Assembly (NCBI RefSeq): GCF_018614095.1
Contig: NZ_JAGGOY010000017.1
Location: forward strand, 1-64,000
Reading direction: 5' to 3'
Length of the DNA stretch: 64,000 nt
From: Streptomyces sp. ISL-87
GTDB taxonomy: Bacteria > Actinomycetota > Actinomycetes > Streptomycetales > Streptomycetaceae
Part shown: piece after piece, positions 43,676 to 50,605 of the stretch
How positions within the stretch are numbered: position 1 is the stretch's first letter
Layout: every line of letters starts with the position of its first letter
Made by a program: the position numbers and the translations under genes
Notes under the pieces: generated by a model
The model's input: only the letters and a program-made list of their open reading frames with translations
The model's database searches: none
Told to the model about the DNA's origin: nothing

Positions 43676-44833
43676 GTGCGCCGTACCGTATTCAACGAGG
43701 ACCACGAGGCGTTCCGCGAGACCATCCGCGCCTTCATCGAGGCCGAGGTCGTCCCGGTCTACGACGAGTGGTTCGCGGCCGGCCAGGCGCCGCGTGACTT
43801 CTACTACAAGCTCGGTGAGCTGGGCATCTTCGGCATCAACGTCCCCGAGGAGTTCGGCGGCGCGGGCCTGGACACCCACAAGTTCGAGGCCGTCCTCTAC
43901 GAGGAGACCTCGCGCGCGGGCGTCCAGTTCGGCGGCTCCGGCGTGCACGTGCTGCTCGCCCTGCCCTACATCAAGATGCTGGCCGACGACGAGCAGAAGA
44001 AGCGTTACCTCCCGAAGTTCGTCTCCGGTGAGGAGATGTGGGCCCTGGCGATGACCGAGCCGGGCACCGGCTCCGACGTCGCGGGCATGAAGACCACCGC
44101 CAAGCTCTCCGAGGACGGCACGCACTACGTCCTCAACGGCTCCAAGACCTTCATCACCGGCGGCGTGCACGCCGACCGTGTGATCGTCTGCGCCCGCACC
44201 TCCGCCCCGCGCGAGGACGACCGCCGCTTCGGCATCTCCCTCTTCGCCGTGGACACCAAGTCCGAGGGCTACTCCATCGGCCGCAAGCTCGACAAGCTCG
44301 GCCTGCGGACCTCCGACACCGCCGAGCTGGCGTTCGTCGACGTGAAGGTGCCGGTCGAGGACCTCCTCGGCGAGGAGAACAAGGGCTTCTACTACCTCGG
44401 CCAGAACCTGCCCTCCGAGCGCTGGGGCATCGCCTTCGGCGCGTACGCGCAGGCCAAGGCCGCCGTCCGGTTCGCCCAGCAGTACGTGACGGACCGCACC
44501 GTCTTCGGCAAGCCGGTCGCGCACTTCCAGAACACCAAGTTCGAGCTGGCCGCCTGCCAGGCAGAGGTGGACGCGGCCGAGGCCGTCGCCGACCGCGCCC
44601 TGGAGGCTCTCGACGCCGGTGAGCTGACCGCCGCCGAGGCCGCGTCCGCGAAGCTCTTCAACACCGAGGTCGCGCACCGCGTCATCGACAAGTGCCTCCA
44701 GCTGCACGGCGGCTACGGCTACATGAACGAGTACCCGATCGCCCGCCTGTACGCGGACAACCGCGTGAACCGCATCTACGGCGGCACCAGCGAGGTCATG
44801 AAGTCCATCATCGCCAAGTCGATGGGCCTGTAA
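43676..44833 (+). CDS. Acyl-CoA dehydrogenase (LCAD/IVD-like active site)
   Basis: A 385-residue FAD acyl-CoA dehydrogenase of beta-oxidation. ALAMTEPGTGSDVAGM and YVLNGSKTFITGG bind FAD; CLQLHGGYGYMNEYPIARLYAD is the C-terminal signature. The short-/medium-chain catalytic Glu (YEGTxE) is replaced by Gly (IYGGTSEV). Glu in LPSERWGIAFGAYAQA sits where long-chain and isovaleryl enzymes keep theirs. The start is GTG 43676 because AAGGGAG lies 7 bases upstream; ATG 43640 overlaps the operator region. The thioesterase gene starts 18 bp downstream, so the two form an operon. Confidence 0.9.
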   Translation: MRRTVFNEDHEAFRETIRAFIEAEVVPVYDEWFAAGQAPRDFYYKLGELGIFGINVPEEFGGAGLDTHKFEAVLYEETSRAGVQFGGSGVHVLLALPYIKMLADDEQKKRYLPKFVSGEEMWALAMTEPGTGSDVAGMKTTAKLSEDGTHYVLNGSKTFITGGVHADRVIVCARTSAPREDDRRFGISLFAVDTKSEGYSIGRKLDKLGLRTSDTAELAFVDVKVPVEDLLGEENKGFYYLGQNLPSERWGIAFGAYAQAKAAVRFAQQYVTDRTVFGKPVAHFQNTKFELAACQAEVDAAEAVADRALEALDAGELTAAEAASAKLFNTEVAHRVIDKCLQLHGGYGYMNEYPIARLYADNRVNRIYGGTSEVMKSIIAKSMGL

Positions 44834-44851
44834 GGAACTTAGTCTCAGTCC

Positions 44852-45736
44852 ATGAACGAGGCTCTGACGACTCTCCTCGATCTGCTCGACCTTGAGCAGA
44901 TCGAGGAGAACATCTTCCGCGGTACCAGCCGTTCGGCGCTGATACCGCGTGTCTTCGGCGGTCAGGTCGCGGCCCAGGCACTGGTCGCGGCCGGCCGGAC
45001 CGTGCCCGAGGACCGTACGGCGCACTCGCTGCACTCGTACTTCCTGCGCGCCGGTGACCCCGGCGCGCCCATCGTCTACTCGGTGGACCGGATCCGCGAC
45101 GGGCGCTCCTTCACGACCCGCCGGGTCGTCGCGGTCCAGCACGGCCAGCCGATCTTCCACCTCTCCGCGTCGTTCCAGACGTACGAGGAGGGCCTCGACC
45201 ACCAGGCCACGATGCCGCAGGCCCCCGATCCGGAGACGCTGCTGACGGCTGCCGAGTCGCTGCCGGCGTACCGGGAGATCTTCCGCGACCCGGGCACGGT
45301 GGAGCGGCTTATCGAGGCGCGCGGCGCGGTGGACCTGCGGTACGCGACGACTCCGCCGTGGGGCAGCGTGGGCGAACCGCTGGAGCCCCACTCCCAGGTG
45401 TGGTTCCGTACGGCCGGCAAGCTCGACAGCGACGACTCGCTGCTGCACACCTGCCTGGCCACGTACGTCTCCGACATGACCCTGCTCGACTCGGTGCTGC
45501 TCGCGCACGGGCGGGGCGGATGGGCGGTCGGCGACGTGGTGGGCGCCTCGCTGGACCACGCGATGTGGTTCCACCGGCCGTTCCGCGCGGACGAGTGGCT
45601 GCTGTACGACCAGGAGTCCCCCTCGGCGGCCGCCGGGCGCGGCCTCGGGCAGGCCCGGATCTGGACGCAGGACGGCCGGCTGGCCGTGACCGTCATCCAG
45701 GAGGGCGTGGTGCGCGTGCCGCGCGGGCACGCGTAG
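44852..45736 (+). CDS. tesB: Acyl-CoA thioesterase II
   Basis: A 294-residue double-hotdog acyl-CoA thioesterase that hydrolyses medium/long-chain acyl-CoA to free acid and CoA. The N-terminal hotdog includes FRGTSRSALIPRVFGGQVAAQALVAAGRTV and HSLHSYFLRAGDP. The C-terminal one includes MTLLDSVLLAHG and ASLDHAMWFHRPFRADEWLLYD. The catalytic Asp in SLDHAMWFH and the Ser/Thr-Gln partners of TesB are in place. It follows the acyl-CoA dehydrogenase by 18 bp and is probably cotranscribed and controlled by the operator at 43626. It may drain stalled beta-oxidation intermediates and recycle CoA. Confidence 0.93.
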   Translation: MNEALTTLLDLLDLEQIEENIFRGTSRSALIPRVFGGQVAAQALVAAGRTVPEDRTAHSLHSYFLRAGDPGAPIVYSVDRIRDGRSFTTRRVVAVQHGQPIFHLSASFQTYEEGLDHQATMPQAPDPETLLTAAESLPAYREIFRDPGTVERLIEARGAVDLRYATTPPWGSVGEPLEPHSQVWFRTAGKLDSDDSLLHTCLATYVSDMTLLDSVLLAHGRGGWAVGDVVGASLDHAMWFHRPFRADEWLLYDQESPSAAAGRGLGQARIWTQDGRLAVTVIQEGVVRVPRGHA

Positions 45737-45808
45737 CAAGCTCACGCCCGTCGTGCGCGGAACGCGCGACTGATCGCGGCTACTTGGACCCGACGCCGAC
45801 GCCCGCTC

Positions 45809-46261
45809 CTAACGGGACTTGAGCTTGGCCCAGATCGCTTCCAGGGCGGCGATGTCCGTGTCGTCGAGCCGGTCGTCGAAGACGTCGGCGAGGACCTCGC
45901 GGCGGGTGGTGTCGGCCTCCGCGAAGGCGCGCCGGCCCGCGTCGGTGAGGGCGATCCGGACCGAGCGGGCGTCGGTGGGGGACGGTATCCGCTCGACCAG
46001 GCCGCGGGCCTGGAGGGAATCGGCGACGCGGGAGACCTGGCTGCGGCTGAGGAGGGTCTTGGCGCCCAGGTCGGAGGCGGCGACCGGCTCCTTCTGGCCG
46101 TGCAGCCAGAGCATGACCTCGAACCACGACAGCGGAAGGTCGTGGCGGCGCGCGAGGGCCTGGTCGACCCGGGCACTGAGCGTGGACCCCGCCCAGACGA
46201 GGCCGTAGAAGGCGTGGTCGCGGGGGGTGAGATCGCCCATGGTGAGGTCGTTGTTCGCCAT
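45809..46261 (-). CDS. MarR family transcriptional regulator
   Basis: A 150-residue MarR-type winged-helix repressor. The dimer helices flank the DNA-binding part LSWFEVMLWLHGQKEPVAASDLGAKTLLSRSQVSRVADSLQARGLVER, and the wing is IPSPTDARSVRIALTDAGR. TAGGCT ends 6 bases before ATG 46261 and there is no ribosome site, so the message is probably leaderless. It is divergent from a short-chain dehydrogenase across 96 bp that contains an inverted repeat with GTGCACAC-type half-sites. It probably represses both genes, with an aromatic or oxidised inducer (family knowledge). It converges on tesB. Confidence 0.92.
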   Translation of the reverse strand: MANNDLTMGDLTPRDHAFYGLVWAGSTLSARVDQALARRHDLPLSWFEVMLWLHGQKEPVAASDLGAKTLLSRSQVSRVADSLQARGLVERIPSPTDARSVRIALTDAGRRAFAEADTTRREVLADVFDDRLDDTDIAALEAIWAKLKSR

Positions 46262-46282
46262 GGGAGCAGCCTACCCATCACT

Positions 46283-46323
46283 TGCGTGCACACGCACACA
46301 AAGCTAATGTGTGTGTGCACGCA
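46283..46323. promoter_or_regulatory. MarR operator in the MarR/SDR divergent promoter
   Basis: TGCGTGCACAC (46283-46293) and GTGTGCACGCA (46313-46323) are exact inverted repeats 19 bp apart; each arm is nearly palindromic itself. The spacer (CAAAGCTAATGTG) is AT-rich for this genome and probably holds the promoter. Confidence 0.7.
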
Positions 46324-46357
46324 CAAATTCGCTCTACAGCCCCGCTGGGAGACCCCC

Positions 46358-47203
46358 ATGACCGGCAACAAGACCGTCCTCATCACCGGCACGTCCTCGG
46401 GTATCGGCCTGGCCGCCGCGGTTGCGACCGCCAAGGCGGGCTGGCACACCGTCGCCACGATGCGGGACACGGGCCGCGCCGACGCCCTGCTCAAGGCCGC
46501 CACCGAGGCCGGCGTCGCCGATCTCGTGCAGGTCAAGCGCCTGGACGTGACCGACGCCGAGTCCGTGACCTCCTGCCTGGAGGAGGTCGTGGCCGAGCAC
46601 GGCCGGCTCGACGCGGTGGTGAACAACGCGGGGGCCGGGTTCGTCGGCACGATCGAGCAGAACGGCATGGAGCCGGTTCGGGCGGCCATGGAGGTCAACT
46701 ACTTCGGCGTGGTCGAGCTGACCCGGGCGGCGCTCCCCCACCTGCGCGCCTCGGGTGGCCGGGTCATCACGGTCACGAGCGTGGGCGGGGTGATCGGGCA
46801 GCCGTTCAATGAGGCGTATTGCGCCGCGAAGTTCGCCGTGGAGGGGTTCATGGAGTCCCTCGCGCCGGTCGCCGCCAGTGTGGGTGTCCAGGTGAGCGTC
46901 GTCGAACCGGGTGCCGTCGCCAGCGAGTTCATCGCCAGCCAGGGGATCGACATCCCGGGCCTGCTGACTGCGGCGGGGCCGTACGCCGCTGCGCTGGAGG
47001 CCTACATCGACCGGACGCTGAAGTCCTTCGGGAACGCGCAGACTTCGGCGGAGGCGGCCGCGCCGGTGGTCGCGCTGCTGGCGGCGGAGCGGATGCCGTT
47101 CCGGGTGCAGACGTCGGACTGGGCCCGTGACTTCGTCGGGGTGAAGCTGGCCGACGCCGACGGCTCGGCCGTCCAGACCCTGACCGGCGGCTGGCTCCAC
47201 TGA
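46358..47203 (+). CDS. Short-chain dehydrogenase/reductase
   Basis: A 281-residue classical SDR oxidoreductase. The cofactor site is ITGTSSGIGLAAAVATAKAGW (residues about 8-28), followed by LDVTDAES, NNAGAGFVG and the catalytic VTSVGGVIGQPFNEAYCAAKFAVEG (Ser, then Tyr and Lys in YCAAK). The C-terminal segment matches the ketoacyl-/retinol-dehydrogenase-like branch. The ATG at 46358 follows GGGAGA; upstream in-frame reading lies in the operator. It is divergent from MarR and probably induced when the repressor is released. The substrate is unknown, possibly an aldehyde or quinone. Confidence 0.9.
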   Translation: MTGNKTVLITGTSSGIGLAAAVATAKAGWHTVATMRDTGRADALLKAATEAGVADLVQVKRLDVTDAESVTSCLEEVVAEHGRLDAVVNNAGAGFVGTIEQNGMEPVRAAMEVNYFGVVELTRAALPHLRASGGRVITVTSVGGVIGQPFNEAYCAAKFAVEGFMESLAPVAASVGVQVSVVEPGAVASEFIASQGIDIPGLLTAAGPYAAALEAYIDRTLKSFGNAQTSAEAAAPVVALLAAERMPFRVQTSDWARDFVGVKLADADGSAVQTLTGGWLH

Positions 47204-47357
47204 CCCGCCGAACACCACCGCGCGGGGCCACCACTGCGCGGGGCCACCTCCCCGCCCCGCTCTTCCACCGTTCCCCGGCAGCGGCCCCGGACCCCGTCCG
47301 GCTGCGGCGCCGCCGCCGGGAGCCGGCCCCCGGGCCCCGCCTGTGCGGCGCCGTTGT

Positions 47358-47393
47358 CGGGGGCGCTGCCCCCGAACCCCCGCGCCTCAAACG
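47358..47393 (-). repeat. Dispersed palindromic repeat, intergenic copy
   Basis: Reading the minus strand, CGTTTGAGGCGCGGGGGTTC is followed by the hairpin CGGGGGC/GCCCCCG (47358-47374). The same sequence with three base changes occurs inside the carboxylase alpha gene at 52290-52325. The rest of the 227-bp gap 47204-47430 is GC-rich, with short CGCGGGGCCAC repeats and no gene. Confidence 0.75.
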
Positions 47394-47430
47394 ACGGCGG
47401 GGCCGATTCGGCCGACGGGGCTAAAAACAG

Positions 47431-48222
47431 CTAGCGGAGGCCGGCCGCGGCCAGGAGGTACGCCACCATCGGGTCGTAGAACCGCGGATCGCGGACGTGG
47501 TCGTCCAGCGGGATCGCCACGCCGAGAGTGCCCTCGGCCTCACCGACGAACAGCGCCGGGTCATTGCAGTCCGCGTAGCCCACCGCGTCCAGGCCCCGCT
47601 GCGCCGCACACCCCGCCCAGCCGTGGTCGGCCACGACCAGGTCCGGCTGCGGGCGATTCGCGGCCGCCAGCCCGTCCAGGATCGCCGCCATCGGTTCCGG
47701 CGAATGGGTGTGCCACAGCGTCGCCCCTCGCTCCAGTACCGCCACATCCGCGAACTGCCACACCGAGCCCTCGTCCGCCACCAGCCCCGACGGGATGACG
47801 ACGATCTCGCACCCGGCATCCCGCAGCGCGGCGCCCGTCGCCCGGTGGACGTCCAGCAGCCCGCCCGGGTGCCCCGTGGCCAGCAGCACACTCTGCCGGT
47901 CCAGCGCGGCCTTCCGCAGTCGCGTCGCCAGCCGGTCCAGGCCCGAGACCGTCAGCTCCGGGTCGATGGTGTCCTGGCCGAAGCGGTACGCCGGGTCGTC
48001 CACGACCCCGCACCGCTCCGCCATCACCGCGAGGACGTCCTGCTCGTCCGCCCAGCGGTTGCCGAGCTCCAGGCCCAGCCAGTAATGCCGATCCCCGTTG
48101 GCGAGCTTGCGGTAGTGGGAGAGGTTGTTCTCGCGCGGTGTCGCGACATCCCCCGCGATCCGGGTACGGATCAAGTGATCGATGAGTTCGGCGCGGCTGG
48201 GTACGGGCGTCTCTATCGGCAT
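47431..48222 (-). CDS. Putative phosphatase-family protein
   Basis: A 263-residue soluble protein that in relatives carries the annotation phosphatase (a Pfam family of that name, by recollection). Visible conserved blocks are HLIRTRIAGDVATPRENNLS, HYWLGLELGNRWADEQDVLA, LLATGHPGGLLDVHRATGAA, WHTHSPEPMAAIL and VVADHGWAGCAAQRGLDAVG. The His/Asp/Cys content (ATGHPGG, VADHGW, YADCNDP) suggests a metal-dependent hydrolase, but I see no standard phosphatase signature. ATG 48222 and ATG 48231 are both possible starts without a good ribosome site. It has a free-standing location between the SDR and TetR genes. Confidence 0.7.
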   Translation of the reverse strand: MPIETPVPSRAELIDHLIRTRIAGDVATPRENNLSHYRKLANGDRHYWLGLELGNRWADEQDVLAVMAERCGVVDDPAYRFGQDTIDPELTVSGLDRLATRLRKAALDRQSVLLATGHPGGLLDVHRATGAALRDAGCEIVVIPSGLVADEGSVWQFADVAVLERGATLWHTHSPEPMAAILDGLAAANRPQPDLVVADHGWAGCAAQRGLDAVGYADCNDPALFVGEAEGTLGVAIPLDDHVRDPRFYDPMVAYLLAAAGLR

Positions 48223-48287
48223 GCGGCCCATTCTGCCGCCGTTCAGGCGGAGCCGTCCCGTCCATCCCGCCCAACGGACGCGTCACG

Positions 48288-48866
48288 TCACCCCGACAGC
48301 GCCCCGAACGCCCCGTTCGCGAGCCGCCGCAGCAGCGACTCCGTCGCCTCCCGGCCCAGCGCGGCCAGGTGTGGTGTCGAGTTCAAGAGCCCGAAGACCG
48401 CGTGCACGGACACCCGTACCTCGGCCTCCCCCACCTCCGGGTGCCGTTCGCGTACGACGTCCACCCACAGCTCCACGTACTGCCGCTGGAGCTGCCGCAC
48501 GAGCTTGCGGTCGGCCTCGCGCAGCCGGTCCAGTTCCCGGTCGTGGAGGGTGATCAGCGCCCGGTCGTCCAGCGCGAAGTCGATGTGCCCGTCGATCAGC
48601 GAGGCCAGCACCCCGACCGGGTCGCCCCCGGCCTCCTCCACACGACGGCGGCCGCCGGTCAGCAGCCGCTCGCTGATCCCGACGAGCAGCTCGGCGAGCA
48701 TGGCGTCCTTGCCCGCGAAATGCCGGTACAGGCCGGGGCCGCTGATGCCCACCGCGGCCCCTATCTCGTCGACGCCGACGCCGTGGAATCCACGCTCGGC
48801 GAAGAGGCGAGCGGCCTCACTGAGGATCTGCTCGCGACGGGTCGGGGCGGCCGCTCTGGTGCTCAT
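48288..48866 (-). CDS. TetR family regulator of the divergent carboxylase operon
   Basis: A 192-residue TetR repressor. The HTH is LFAERGFHGVGVDEIGAAVGISGPGLYRHFAGKDAML (about 22-58) and the ligand domain is helical to ALGREATESLLRRLANGAFG. TAGAAT on the minus strand ends 8 bases before ATG 48866 without a ribosome site, so the transcript is probably leaderless. It is divergent from the acyl-CoA carboxylase operon, with two matching GTTAxCGxxCxTTAAC palindromes in the 99-bp gap. It very likely represses both units; the inducer is probably an acyl-CoA from leucine or branched-chain catabolism. Confidence 0.92.
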   Translation of the reverse strand: MSTRAAAPTRREQILSEAARLFAERGFHGVGVDEIGAAVGISGPGLYRHFAGKDAMLAELLVGISERLLTGGRRRVEEAGGDPVGVLASLIDGHIDFALDDRALITLHDRELDRLREADRKLVRQLQRQYVELWVDVVRERHPEVGEAEVRVSVHAVFGLLNSTPHLAALGREATESLLRRLANGAFGALSG

Positions 48867-48889
48867 GGGAATCCATTCTAGACAGGGCC

Positions 48890-48905
48890 GTTAGCGGTCG
48901 TTAAC
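48890..48905. promoter_or_regulatory. TetR operator A (carboxylase operon)
   Basis: GTTAGCGGTCGTTAAC, a 16-bp imperfect palindrome just upstream of the -10 box of the tetR gene. Confidence 0.75.
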
Positions 48906-48920
48906 CTAGGCCCCATACGT

Positions 48921-48936
48921 GTTAACGCCCATTAAC
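48921..48936. promoter_or_regulatory. TetR operator B (carboxylase operon)
   Basis: GTTAACGCCCATTAAC, same consensus GTTARCGNYCRTTAAC as operator A, 31 bp away (three helical turns) and 29 bp before the carboxylase ATG. Confidence 0.8.
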
Positions 48937-48965
48937 AACGTGCACCGAGCAAGGGAGCTCGACCG

Positions 48966-50582
48966 ATGCAGCAGGCACCAGTGCTGACGAGCGCCGCGGA
49001 CCCGGCGTCCGAGGCCTGGCGGACGAATGAGGCCGCCCACCGCGAGCTGGTTGAGGGGCTGCGTGCCCGGCTGGACGCGGCCCGGCTCGGGGGCGGTGAG
49101 CGGGCTCGTGCCCGTCATACCTCCCGCGGGAAGCTGCTCCCCCGTGACCGTGTGGACGCTCTCCTGGACCCCGGCTCGCCCTTCCTGGAGCTGGCCCCGC
49201 TGGCCGCCGAGGGCATGTACGGGGGCGCCGCCCCGGCCGCGGGTGTCATCGCCGGCATCGGCCGGGTCAGTGGCCGCGAGTGCGTGATCGTCGCTAACGA
49301 CGCCACCGTCAAGGGCGGTACGTACTACCCGATGACCGTCAAGAAGCACCTCCGCGCCCAGGAGGTGGCCCTGGAGAACCGTCTCCCCTGCCTCTACCTG
49401 GTCGACTCGGGCGGCGCCTTCCTCCCCATGCAGGACGAGGTCTTCCCCGACCGGGAGCACTTCGGGCGGATCTTCTACAACCAGGCGCGCATGTCCGGCG
49501 CCGGTATCCCGCAGATCGCCGCCGTCCTCGGCTCCTGCACGGCGGGTGGGGCGTACGTCCCGGCGATGAGCGACGAGGCCGTCATCGTCCGCGGCCAGGG
49601 CACGATCTTCCTCGGCGGCCCGCCGCTGGTGAAGGCCGCCACCGGTGAGGTGGTAACGGCCGAGGAGCTCGGCGGCGGCGAGGTCCACTCCCGGGTGTCG
49701 GGCGTGACCGATCACCTCGCGGAGGACGACGCGCACGCGCTGCGGATCGTACGGAACATCGTGGCGACCCTGCCCGAGCGCGGGGCCCTGCCCTGGTCGG
49801 TCGAGGCGCCGGAAGAGCCGAAGGTGGACCCGTACGGGCTGTACGGCGCGGTCCCCGTCGACTCCCGCACCCCGTACGACGCCCGCGAGATCATCGCCCG
49901 GATCGTGGACGGCTCCCGCTTCCAGGAGTTCAAGTCGGAGTTCGGGCAGACGCTCGTCACCGGCTTCGCCCGGATCCACGGCCACCCGGTCGGGATCATC
50001 GCCAACAACGGCATCCTGTTCTCCGAATCCGCCCAGAAGGGCGCGCACTTCATCGAGCTGTGCGACCAGCGCGGGATCCCGCTCCTGTTCCTCCAGAACA
50101 TCTCGGGCTTCATGGTCGGCCGCGACTACGAGGCCGGCGGCATCGCCAAGCACGGCGCCAAGATGGTCACGGCCGTGGCCTGCACCCGGGTCCCGAAGCT
50201 GACGGTGGTGGTCGGCGGCTCCTACGGCGCGGGCAACTACTCGATGTGCGGGCGGGCGTACTCGCCGCGGTTCATGTGGATGTGGCCCAACGCCAAGATC
50301 TCGGTGATGGGCGGCGAGCAGGCCGCGTCCGTGCTCGCCACGGTCAAGCGGGACCAGATCGAGGGCGCCGGCCAGGAGTGGCCGCTCGAGGACGAGGAGG
50401 CCTTCAAGGCCCCGGTCCGCGCGCAGTACGAGGAACAGGGCAACGCCTACTACGCCACGGCGCGGCTGTGGGACGACGGGGTCATCGACCCGATGGAGAC
50501 CCGGCAGGTGCTGGGGCTGGCCCTGACCGCGTGCGCGAACGCCCCGTTGGGCGATCGCGGCTTCGGCATCTTCCGTATGTGA
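48966..50582 (+). CDS. Acyl-CoA carboxylase carboxyltransferase (beta) subunit, probable methylcrotonyl-CoA carboxylase
   Basis: A 538-residue carboxyltransferase subunit that moves CO2 from carboxybiotin to an acyl-CoA. Two crotonase-like halves are visible: the N-terminal one with [20 protein letters not shown] and [20 protein letters not shown], the C-terminal one with [47 protein letters not shown] and [28 protein letters not shown]. The last block is typical of methylcrotonyl-CoA carboxylase. Neighbours (biotin subunit, HMG-CoA lyase, acyl-CoA dehydrogenase) fit leucine degradation. A Shine-Dalgarno AAGGGAG precedes ATG 48966. It is under the divergent TetR with two operators. Confidence 0.93.
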   Translation: MQQAPVLTSAADPASEAWRTNEAAHRELVEGLRARLDAARLGGGERARARHTSRGKLLPRDRVDALLDPGSPFLELAPLAAEGMYGGAAPAAGVIAGIGRVSGRECVIVANDATVKGGTYYPMTVKKHLRAQEVALENRLPCLYLVDSGGAFLPMQDEVFPDREHFGRIFYNQARMSGAGIPQIAAVLGSCTAGGAYVPAMSDEAVIVRGQGTIFLGGPPLVKAATGEVVTAEELGGGEVHSRVSGVTDHLAEDDAHALRIVRNIVATLPERGALPWSVEAPEEPKVDPYGLYGAVPVDSRTPYDAREIIARIVDGSRFQEFKSEFGQTLVTGFARIHGHPVGIIANNGILFSESAQKGAHFIELCDQRGIPLLFLQNISGFMVGRDYEAGGIAKHGAKMVTAVACTRVPKLTVVVGGSYGAGNYSMCGRAYSPRFMWMWPNAKISVMGGEQAASVLATVKRDQIEGAGQEWPLEDEEAFKAPVRAQYEEQGNAYYATARLWDDGVIDPMETRQVLGLALTACANAPLGDRGFGIFRM

Positions 50583-50605
50583 CGTGTGATGTGAGGACCT
50601 CACTG

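Noticed and set aside
45750..45770. A small hairpin (GTCGTGCGCG / CGCGCGAC) between tesB and marR as a terminator
   Set aside because: Pairing is short and interrupted; plausible but too weak to list as a feature.
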